A DNA stretch of 64,000 bases from Adenophora triphylla var. japonica (taxonomy: Eukaryota; Streptophyta; Magnoliopsida; Asterales; Campanulaceae), in contig JAFEMH010000758.1 of assembly GCA_022495995.1 (NCBI GenBank), positions 558,001 through 622,000 on the forward strand, written 5' to 3'. Under the pieces are notes generated by a model. That model was not told the origin of the DNA, did not search any database, and saw nothing but the letters and a program-made list of their open reading frames with translations. Positions 44,701-52,724 of this stretch are shown one piece after another. Each line of letters opens with the position of its first letter. Position 1 is the stretch's first letter. Made by a program: the position numbers and the translations under genes.

Positions 44701-45044
44701 TTCTCATAAACTGTCTTCAACCTGTCTGACCCTCTATCCCAAATATTTTTCACAGCATCTTCTCTATTTGGGATCCCATAGACCTTGCTGACCATTTCTT
44801 GAGTAATGGTGATCTTTACATTATCTATGGTGGCAGTTATTGAGTTGTTCTCTCTGTTTCTGTTGCCAACCAAATAAATCTCTCTGCATAACTCTTCATA
44901 AATTGGAGGTCTAGCTCCCATGAAATCAAGTAATTCATTTACCTCAAGAAGTTCCTTGATGAGAATTCCAACTTCAGTCTCATAGAAATTAGGTTTGATG
45001 AAATAACCATGAGCATCTGGGTACATTGCTTTTGGGTCTGCCAT
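41721..45044 (-). CDS. Post-pol accessory protein of C1, 1107 aa
   Basis: Function unknown. The long unbroken frame lies between RNase H and the 3' LTR, where some Sireviruses carry an env-like gene. Residues 1-110 (LLEVNELLDFMGARPPIYEE, ITITQEMVSKVYGIPN) faintly resemble the putative plant transposon protein domain of LTR elements. Basic NLS-like clusters are at about 330 (SPSKKSKSK), 430 (LPKKRKLEKKAPKAKK) and 1018 (KIKRTRTKKKH). A helical module of ~40 residues occurs twice, at about 500-545 and 620-665 (LDG...EEA...L...AL..L...F). Residues 957-970, VIDLSSDSDSDDDD, have the form of a SUMO-interacting motif. I see no signal peptide or convincing membrane span, so a nuclear role is likelier than an envelope. 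The start ATG follows a pyrimidine-rich leader. It is intact although pol of the same element is broken. Confidence 0.75.
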   Translation of the reverse strand: MADPKAMYPDAHGYFIKPNFYETEVGILIKELLEVNELLDFMGARPPIYEELCREIYLVGNRNRENNSITATIDNVKITITQEMVSKVYGIPNREDAVKNIWDRGSDRLKTVYEKFLGIKVPDFKAVQDKAMVKNKDDIFKSTLMDVVNKAIDGKQSSFDQMGSNEWKQMLSLMTKDTNWCIVLLHNFQLAVSTSTLKFKKQGGKMNNFRFMSGILHDLIPKLKTPLPKKWLKTVKLSETRCFNERTFSLKQKKGIVMKAGDMSLESFKEAQEKMLEETRIKIDHWKELIALATSRRIKRGVKTNVKKTGVLKRTVVSPSKKSKSKDDLVADSEGTISDSHAKDVEERGDVDSHRDDTMEQTHAGDADVDPQELQAAIKLSKTQHKGKHPLTAIPTKQTVTRSKVQPSLPIPSKILPKKRKLEKKAPKAKKTKITTPSISPKSTSVSPRVDKSSTPSSGHQSAIEAILKLKEPSQKQPLRGNIDENIPSTQPQQLTKILKAIDAIELDGNPDTEKAVLLYLDDILSEEESVMALDELRLRFMKKRSGPGESSNNPKVTAMNVDSHTFPSIPETKPVNEPAPTVEIERGNLDNTSKVIQNLKKVGVEINPILVSKGESIVNACKCLVLDGTQENEEAIIAILEKRLAKSEVRAALNLLKSQFTSSSLNQSLGQTSESIPTVSTQPSAPSKPTPPIPENEPFEAPPHSPILAGQGQDFSDSDPILSSPDSYPSSSIPPSQNQSFLPKKEPWMLSCGIDFSISSIKTARKGLAHVSHFPDIVNPFTYPKSWELSRNGMIVVARNLAGLVFFAYEKWQVSRTSSTSNFVHQIPSFPKFITPNTLLDWEVLFSQLISPSLNSCLYMPKGLVFTLCIDLAKSFFLSLFEQKYALMLLISKMVNIFPPTLNPGIEPYLSPFITVDPMNFTSPNENSHFMNLVSISEIKEFRESMADHQNRTKTVIDLSSDSDSDDDDAPSSPDQEPPITIPSPTFTNPPQQSTHSFHDTQVSVQSQPDQIIVPMKIKRTRTKKKHLWGTMRIRNDQMPLTRAQLKSKEDEFFKYDERMSWEWNNEFYYRGVEPDMRRELEEERNRLFHGKKERSSMINWLMIDM

Positions 45045-45527
45045 TGATGTCTAAAAAGAATTAGGGTTGAAGAGATACGATGGTGGATTGGAGAGGGAAG
45101 GAGACAAATTTTAAACTGAGAATTAATGAAATAGGAATTTTGGTGATTGCGAAAGAGAGAGAGAGATAAATGATGAGTGGAACGTGGGTTTTAATGAGCA
45201 TTGGGGGTTTCAAAGTTAAGTAACTGTTCATATGAACGGTTTTTTACCCTTCCCCACGTTGAGACATTAATTCCCACAAAACACAAGAAGAACATTCTCT
45301 TTTTCAAGGAGATTTGCAGTGGAAGAGGCGGCGAAGGAAGTGACAATTGTGAGCAATTAACACGATCAAATCACTTAAAGGTTGCTTTAACCTAGCTGTT
45401 GAAAGAAATCTCTGACAGTTAAGCTAGTTTGAATGATGATGGCTGTCTGAGATAGCTAGGTGAAAATTTGCCTATAAAACAATGAAAACTTCAGAGGAAA
45501 ATAATTCAGATTGATTTACAAACAAAA
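45045..45527. promoter_or_regulatory. Divergent spacer with TATA box, between two C1 accessory ORFs
   Basis: A 483-bp spacer separates the start codons of the minus-strand 1107-aa ORF and the plus-strand 296-aa ORF. On the plus strand CCTATAAAAC (45471-45480) lies 48 bp before the ATG at 45528. The minus side has a CT-rich leader (CTCTCTCTCTCTTTCGC). Motif variants CTGACAG and GGCTGTCTGA occur at about 45408-45447. It looks like a bidirectional promoter. Confidence 0.6.
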
Positions 45528-46418
45528 ATGGGAAGATTTTCCTCAAAGTTTAATCCAAAGGTTATGGCTCAAACAGCAAAACAATTGGTCTTTGGGAAAA
45601 ATAGTGAGGATGATTTGATGAGTGATGAGATGGAGATAGATAGAGAGACTTTCAATATTGTTGAAAGTTCAGAGAGAGTGAATGATAAGGGAAAGAACAA
45701 GAGAGTAAGGGTTGATGAAGATATAGAGATGAAGGAGGTAGCTGTCAGGGAAAAGATTGACAGTAAAGAGGGAGAAGGAATAAGGCTATTTGGGAAGACA
45801 ATCAAAGTTGATCAAGGAGAGTCAAGTAAGGGAAGGAGTAAGGTAGAAAGGGTATACACATTGGGGGAGTTGGTAAAGCAGGACAGAGCTCAGACAGCTA
45901 AGGAGAGAAGCTTAGCTGTCAGGAAGAAGGTTGAGCAAGATAAGCTTTACACACCTGTGAGCAGGGATTCTCTCTCTCCAGGAGTTGGTTTGTTGGAAGG
46001 TAGAGGAGATAACTTTGCAGGAGTGCATATATCTCCTTCTTCAACCATCTCATACCTGTTCAACCAGGTTATAGGTTGCTTCAGCCCTGCAAGAGTACCT
46101 ACTGTGGAGAGAGTGGAGTCAAGTGTTGGTCAACCATTTGCAATCACAGGGAATGGTTCTTTTTCAGGAGAATTTAGCTTTGTTACTCCAATGGAGGGAT
46201 TGCTTCAGCCATATGATCCAGTTGAAGAGTGGTGGCCTAGAAGGGCAAGTCCTTCTCTCCAATATTCAGTCACTTCCATTGATCCTTTCTTGGAGAGGCA
46301 CCCAGTGTGGTTGCAGAGGTACCAACAAACCTTGCAATCAACTCAGGAGGCTAGAAATGAAGGAATGAGTGCTGGAGGAGGGTCTGGGGAGACTGTGACA
46401 TTTCCAAAGAATGTCTGA
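45528..46418 (+). CDS. Antisense accessory protein of C1, 296 aa
   Basis: An unbroken frame opposite to pol, 48 bp after a TATA box, with no domain I recognise. The N-terminal half is highly charged, with an NLS-like segment (DKGKNKRVRVDED) and heptad-like stretches (LVKQDRAQTAKERSLAVRKK). The C-terminal half is Ser/Pro-rich with an aromatic part (YDPVEEWWPRRASPSLQYS, HPVWLQRYQQTLQ). It ends GSGETVTFPKNV, stop 46416-46418, just at a TCTGACAGC motif copy. Antisense ORFs are known in some Gypsy lineages (Retand); I know of no standard counterpart in Copia. It could be chance, but its length, its TATA box and its place in the gap between pol and the sense ORF argue otherwise. Confidence 0.6.
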   Translation: MGRFSSKFNPKVMAQTAKQLVFGKNSEDDLMSDEMEIDRETFNIVESSERVNDKGKNKRVRVDEDIEMKEVAVREKIDSKEGEGIRLFGKTIKVDQGESSKGRSKVERVYTLGELVKQDRAQTAKERSLAVRKKVEQDKLYTPVSRDSLSPGVGLLEGRGDNFAGVHISPSSTISYLFNQVIGCFSPARVPTVERVESSVGQPFAITGNGSFSGEFSFVTPMEGLLQPYDPVEEWWPRRASPSLQYSVTSIDPFLERHPVWLQRYQQTLQSTQEARNEGMSAGGGSGETVTFPKNV

Positions 46419-46696
46419 CAGCTAACCTGTGGGTTTGAAGAGGGGAGCTTGTTTTGAAGATTGTATGGTTTGGAGGAAGCTTTTGTTGGGTGAAGGATGA
46501 TGAGAAAGAGAGATTTCAAGGGTTGTTTTATGTTTTTGTATGTTTTTGTTGTTGTCTTTGGTTTTCATGGTTTTGGAAAGATAGCTATCAGTGGATAGCT
46601 ATCAGAACTATTTATGAGGGAATAGCTGTCAGGCAACATTGTGACAGCATTACCCAGTATGTAACCCTTTTTTTTTTATTTATGAAGAACAACCTT
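46419..46696. other. Spacer between convergent C1 antisense ORF and pol
   Basis: No coding region. It contains AGCTATCAG twice and AGCTGTCAG once (46575-46632), the densest spot of this motif. Confidence 0.6.
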
Positions 46697-48994
46697 TTAT
46701 TTTGGCATATTTATCATACCAAGCATGGCTCTTAGTATCTCAAATCTCTTTTCATCCATGGCTTTTGTGAGAATATCAGAGACATTGTCCTCAGTGCAAA
46801 CTTTTGCAAGGTTGATATTCCCTTTTTCAACATGATCCCTGATGAAATGATGTCTGACCTCAATATGCTTTGTTTTTGAATGTTGGACAGGATTTTCAGT
46901 CATGGCAATAGTACTTGAGTTGTCACAAAAGATGGGAATGTTGGATAATTCCATTCCAAAGTCTTGAAGTTGACTTTTAAGATAGAGAATTTGTGAACAA
47001 CACAAGCCTGCAGCAATATACTCAGCCTCAGCTGTTGAGGTGGCTACTGAGGTTTGCTTTTTGCTTGACCAAGAAATTATTCTTGAGCCAATGAACTGGC
47101 ATCCACCACTTGTGGATTTTCTATCAAGATTACATCCAGCATAGTCAGAGTCAGTGAATCCAATTAAAGAAAATGGGGATTCAGTAGGATACCATAAGCC
47201 AAAGTCAGGTGTTCCTTTGAGATATCTAAGAATTCTCTTGACAGCAGAGAGATGAGATTCTTTGGGATTAGCTTGAAATCTAGCACATAGACATACACTA
47301 AACATGATGTCGAGTCTTGAAGTCTGTTACATAAAGAAGAGATCCAATGTAGCTTCTGTAAAGTGTTGGGTTTACACTTTGACCATCTAGATCAGCATGG
47401 AGTTTGGTTGTGGTTGACAAGGGTGTTTTGGCAGGGGAAGCAGTTTGCATGTCAAACTTCTTGATCATATCCCTTGTATATTTAGCTTGGTTGATGAAGA
47501 TTCCTTCCTTCATTTGTTTGACCTGGAGTCCTAAGAAGAAGGTGAGCTCACCAATCATGCTCATTTCAACTGATCCTTCATGATATCTCCAAATTCGGTG
47601 CACAGTCCTCATTTGATGAGCCAAAGATGATGTCATCAACATAGACTTGGATGAGCAACTGATCATTTCCATATTTTTGATAAACAGAGTGTTATCAATA
47701 TGGCCCTTGGTAAAGCCTTTGCCAAGGAGATATTTAGATAGGGTATCATACCAAGCTCTTGGTGCTTGTTTGAGCCCATACGGTGCTTTGTTCGGTTTGA
47801 AAACATGATCGAAACTTTGGGTGCTCAAATCCAGGGGGTTGAGATACAAAGACCTTTTCATTTAAAACTCCATTTAGAAATGCACTCTTGACATCCATTT
47901 GGAATATTTTCATCTTCTTGAATGAAGCATAGGCAAGGAATAGCCTTATAGCTTCAAGTCTTGCCACAGGTGCAAAGGTCTCATCATAGTCAATACCTTC
48001 CTCTTGTCTGTATCCTTGGGCAACTCGATCTGGCTTTGTTTCTAATTACAACACCTTCTTCATTCATCTTGTTTCTAAAAACCCATCTTGTTCCAATAAC
48101 AGTTTGATTTCTTGGTTTAGGAACAAGTTGCCATACTTTGTTTCTTTCAAACTGCTCTAGTTCTTCTTCCATGGCTTCAATCCAGTCAGCATCTTGGAGT
48201 GCTTCATTTATTTTCTTTGGTTCCACTTGGGATATGAATGCACTCATGAGAAAAGGAATGTTGTCTGGAACTGGGGTTTTATCAATTTGAAGGCTGATGT
48301 AAAGATCTTTATTGGGTGGAATGATGTGGGTAATGGTAGTTTCATCATTCTTTTTGGGAGGAGAAAGAGGATTATTGGATGGAGATGGAAAATGGCTAGA
48401 AGATGGATTACATGAGGAAATGGGATGGCTGTCAGCTAAGGGTTGGCTGTCAGCTAAGGGAAAATTTTGAGAAGGGTTAGTCAAGGGATGACCATTTATT
48501 TGAAAATTTTCTTCCTCATCAATTGGATTGGAAGTGGGAGTGATTGCTGTTGACTTGGTTGGCTGGATTGGTTGTTGATGAGAGTGAGATAGTTCATGGC
48601 TGCGGCATAGGATGGCTGTCGGATGAGTTTCTTGGAACCATGTATGGAAGATTTGATGAATCTTGTTCATGATTAAGAACAGATGAGTCAAGAATGGGAG
48701 ATGCTTCAGAAGATTATCCAGGTTTCCCAAACCTTCATCAAAATCACACAACTCGCTTACACTTTGATCATTGTTTTCATCAAAGTCAACATGAATTGAT
48801 TCTTCCACAACAAGTCTTCTTTTGTTGTAAACTCTATAAGCTTTGCTTGTGTTAGAGTATCCAAGAAAAATTCCTTCATCACTTTTGGAGTCAAATTTGT
48901 CCAAATTGTTCTTGCCATTGTTGTGGATGAAGCATCTACTTCCAAAGTCTGTGAAAGTAAGAAATTGTAGGGACTTTGTTATTCCATAATTCAT
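46697..48994 (-). pseudogene. C1 pol: RT and RNase H, frameshifted
   Basis: Copia reverse transcriptase and RNase H. 48994-47990 starts in the integrase C-terminal region (DFGSRCFIHNNGKNNLDKFD, SDEGIFLGYS) and has a P/S-rich linker. It ends in the RT N-terminus (EPKKINEALQDADWIEAMEE, GTRWVFRNK). RT continues in other frames: 47967-47746 ([10 protein letters not shown]) and 47861-47298 ([14 protein letters not shown]). The YVDD region near 47630 is out of frame. RNase H is 47305-46697 (GFTDSDYAGCNLDRKSTSGG, STAEAEYIAAG) and ends at a TAA. At least four frame changes make the product inactive unless some are assembly errors. Confidence 0.85.
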
Positions 48995-49021
48995 ATGGAG
49001 TCTTTTTGTGGAATTTGTTGA

Positions 49022-50056
49022 TTAGTGTTTTGTTTTGAACATACACCGCAAAGAGTAATGTGCCTTCACCCCAAAAATACTTTGGGAGATTGTGTTCGAC
49101 AAAGATTGTTCTTGCCGCTTCACAAATTGTCCTGTTTTCCTTTCAAAGAACACCATTTTGTTGGGGAGTTCTTGGTGCTGAAAAGTTGTGATCAATGCCT
49201 TTGGAGTCACAATATTCTTCTACTCCAAGTGTTCTCAAATTCCTTCCCATGGTCGGATCTGATCTTGATGATGGATGTCCCTTTTTGATTTTGAATTTTA
49301 TTGAATAGCTTTATCGGACGGCTAAGGGTGTCACTTTTGGATTCAAGAAGAATGATCCAAGTGAATCTTGTGAAATCATCAACAACAACTAGGGAGTATC
49401 TTTTTCCTCCTAAAGATCTAGTTCTTATGGGTCCAAAAAGATCCATATGAAGCGGGTCAATAGGTCTTGAGGTGTCCAACTTGGTCTTGGGTTTGAATGA
49501 AGATTTCTTTTGCTTCCCACATTGGCATGCTTTGCAAAGTTTATCCTTTTTGAATGGGATCTTTGGTAGACCTCTGACAAGATTGGAATTTGCAAGCTTG
49601 GAAATGGTTTTGTGATTGAGGTGAGCCAATCTCTTGTGCCATAGCCATGACATATCGATTGATTGAAAGACAGAAGGCAGTGAGCATTTGAAGTTTCCAC
49701 AATCTCTAAGTTTAAGCAATAGAGATTTCCTTTTCTTGATCCAGTTAGGATGACTTTATTGTTTTTATCTTTAACAGTGCATTTGTCTTTAGTGCAAACA
49801 ACATGATATCCCTTGTCACGCATTTGACTAATGCCGATCAAATTGTGTTTGAGACCCTCTACATAGGATACATTTGTAAAAATGATATCTTTTGTAACAA
49901 GATTTCCGATCCTTTGACCTTAGCTTGGGAATTGTCACCAAAGGTTACATTTGGACCATTTTTACGGGAATATTGTTGCAACCAGTCTTTATTGAAGGTC
50001 ATATGTCTACTACAACCACTATCTAAATACCAAAGTCCTTTCCTAGGTACCTGCAA
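49022..50056 (-). pseudogene. C1 pol: protease and integrase, frameshifted
   Basis: Protease WYLDSGCSRHMTFNK with its catalytic Asp lies at 50056-49859. After a frame change comes the pre-integrase part (LWHKRLAHLNHKTISKL, zinc-binding His-His-Cys-Cys). The integrase core follows at 49719-49207 (MDLFGPIRTRSLGGKRYSLV, VVDDFTRFTW, IRSDHGKEFEN), giving Asp, Asp and Glu. Further frame changes follow at about 49840, 49720 and 49210. It would cut and join element ends into host DNA if intact. Confidence 0.85.
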
Positions 50057-50109
50057 AACAGAAAGTAATTTTTATGGTACCCCTTTTTTATTCTATTGGG
50101 TCCAAAGGA

Positions 50110-50743
50110 TTAGTTTTTCTTTAGAACCCTAGCTTTGTTCATTGGTCCCTTGTTGAAGAACTGGTTTAGGGTATGATAATATGACATGATTTGCATCATG
50201 TAAGGTGTGAGGACAGTGGATTGGGATGGATTGAAGAAGTGGTTTGGATTGTTGTATTGGGGTTGAAACTGAAAGTTATTTGAAGAGGATGATCTGGGAG
50301 AGTCATTTTGATTTGCATGGCTTCTACCATTTGAGTATTGCCATTGAGGTTTTTGTTGTTTGGTGTATCTATGTTTGTTGTAGAATTTTTGTTGCCTTGG
50401 GGTTCTTTGTTGTTTGGAAGATTTTGGTTGTCTGTCAGGCCTTGGCTGTCTATCATGCCTTGGTTGTCTGTCAACCCTTGGCTGTCTGACAGGACTTGAC
50501 TGACTAGCACATTCTTGCAGCTTGGCTTCTTCCTGTATATTGGCTCCTTTTTGAACCCAAATATACTTGCTTCCTTGAATTCTACTTGGTCCTTCCTTTG
50601 GTTGACTAGGACCACCCAAGATTTCTTTTGATTTTTCTTTGGTTTGAACAGGGTAGGTTTGAGTTTGATAGCTGCCAGAGCTAAGGTTTTCTAGAACCAT
50701 TTTTTCAATGGCCCTTTCACTAGTGGGAGGAGAGTATACTTTT
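50110..50743 (-). pseudogene. C1 gag C-terminal part, cut by C2
   Basis: The frame continues from the C2 insertion point (50743) through MVLENLSSGSYQTQTYPVQT to an Asn/Gln-rich tail. A repeated DRQPR/K peptide (50405-50490) is the direct translation of clustered CTGTC motif variants. A zinc knuckle is not visible in this portion. The remainder of gag lies right of C2, outside the window. Confidence 0.75.
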
Positions 50744-52222
50744 TGTTGGTCCCAAAGGTGGCAACAAGGGTGAAAATACAGCTAGAGGGGGGGTGAATAG
50801 CTGTTTAAAATTTTTCGCCCTCTTTTAAAGACTGAACCTCTTGCTTACAAAATCCTCTTGCAGTTGATAATAGACTGCAAGTGATAGTGTAAAATGCACA
50901 GCGGAATAATAGAGTGTAAAGCGGTTTTGAGAGGCGGTTTGTAAAATGCGGTTTTGGTGGTGCGGTTTTGGGAAGAGCAGTTTTACAAACACGTGTGGTT
51001 TTGACTTTGTTAACTCCAAACACTATTTCACAATAATGGATAGCTAAATAAAGATCAAACAGAGACAAAGATAAATAATTAGCAAGCACAAGAAATATAA
51101 ATGCAGAAAGTAAGAACACGCTATTTGGAGTGGTTCAATCGATAAACGATCTACGTCCACTACCAAGATGGTTAGTCTTGGATTTCTAAGAGAGATTTTA
51201 TATTAAGTATTGTGAGATTACAAAGTACAATAAAATCTTTTCTATGAAGAACAAATCCAAAACTATAACTGGGCAAAGTATCTCAAATGAATAAACTACG
51301 TGTTTAGACAAGAGAGGTGTGTGTGTGAGAAACAAGATCAAGGCTCCTTAAATCTGTGAGATGTAGAGCTCAATGATTCTTGAATGTGTTAAGGCTTGAT
51401 TTCTGGGCTAGGAATATTTCTTGAAGTATGAAGATGAATATTCAAAGGGTTGAATAATTTCTCGGGCGTAGCTTCAAACTTCTATGAACACAAGACTTCT
51501 CAATTTTTCAAGCAATCTTCAAATGGTGAAGATTAGGGTATTTATACCCAAGCATCAAGAAACTAGCCGTTGGATACAAAGTTGAAGGACAAGACTTGAT
51601 GCAATCCTATTGGTCCACAAAGAACCACTTTTGTCCTTTGGTACACTGCCGCAGTAAAGCCGATCAGGCTCCACTGCAAGCAATGAGGTTAGGACACCTG
51701 TCACCTTTTCAAGATCCTTGCAGTCTTTTCCGACATTGAATCACGTGACAAGATATGGTGGTTGACTTTTGATATTGCCGACGTGGATTCCAACGGATAA
51801 AAAGTTGTTCACTCCAAGTAGCCAATCATTGGATGCGGTTGGTGAGACGCGGTTAGGAATGTGCGGTTTTGCTACACCAGAGGTTGCAAGGATGCGGTCG
51901 CACATGAACCGCACAAAGTGCGGTTCAAGGGCGGTTGCATGCGGTTGGTTCAAGAAGCAAGTTCAAGACTTGAACCGCACTTGCGGTTTGCATGTGCGGT
52001 TCATGGTGCGGTTTTGAATACTTCAGAACTACAACCTTGCTTCCAATGAAACTTGTGCCGCCTTCAAGCCTAAGATTAACCTATTCTATAAAATGGACTT
52101 AGCTAAAAATTGAAGTCTAAGCTTCATTACATAGGGTCCTAAAGTCCTTAAAATAGACAGGAGGTTATGGTATCAATCAAATCAAATACAAAATAGGAGG
52201 GTTAAAACATGCATACCCAACA
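50744..52222 (-). repeat. 3' LTR of C2
   Basis: 1479 bp on the plus strand from TGTTGGTCCC to ATACCCAACA. GGGTATTTATACCC (about 51538) is a palindromic TATA region. GCGGTT is clustered at 50891-50968 and 51834-52012, about 13 copies in total. Confidence 0.88.
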
Positions 52223-52724
52223 ATCTCCCCTATTTGATTGATGCCATTACCTACTATAACAAAAGCAAAACATTGTACTTGGTAAGAACATGTCCATAAG
52301 AATTAACATGGTAATTCATGTCCCAAGTCAATGCACACACTTAGCTTAAGCTATAGATTTCTATACTTTCTAAAAGATGAAAACTTACAATGTGGAAAGT
52401 ATAGAAATGCATTCAGTGCACTTAAGAAATTGTGAGTTTAAGTTCAAAGTGCGGTTCAAACTGAATGTTTAAACATCAATTCAAAATAGTGATTTTAAGT
52501 TAGAAAATATTTGAATGAGTTTATAAACCATAAGAGATTTCATTGTTCTACAAACAAGTAGTTTGATATGAACAAGGTTTTCGGAGAACCAATGATGCAT
52601 TTTTTCATTACTACCAATGCGGTTACACTTACAATGGTAGAGAAGCAAAATACAAAGGTTTCAAAAACAAAAGAAAGTTGGACAAAAATTACATGGGGTG
52701 TGGTCCAACAAATCAAAAAGGAGT
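52223..52724. other. 3' untranslated region of C2
   Basis: No coding region; purine tract at its left edge; two GCGGTT copies. Confidence 0.5.

Larger units (their letters stand above)
40230..50743 (-). mobile_element. Sirevirus-like Copia element C1 (3' LTR to gag; continues past C2)
   Basis: Coding on the minus strand. Its 3' LTR is 40230-41491, with a purine tract beside it (minus strand CCAAAAAGGGGGAAAT). The order in its own sense is gag, protease, integrase, RT, RNase H, an antisense ORF, a long sense ORF, then the LTR. Its gag is interrupted at 50743 by element C2; the rest, including the 5' LTR, would lie beyond 64000. RT blocks such as [18 protein letters not shown] and MIGELTFFLGLQVKQ are Sirevirus-like. 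The motif GCTGTCAG and variants recur throughout. Confidence 0.85.

Noticed and set aside
41721..45044. A host gene interrupted by or lying near the Copia element
   Set aside because: It lies between the RNase H stop and the LTR/purine tract of C1, in the element's sense, and shares the element's dispersed motif, so it belongs to C1.
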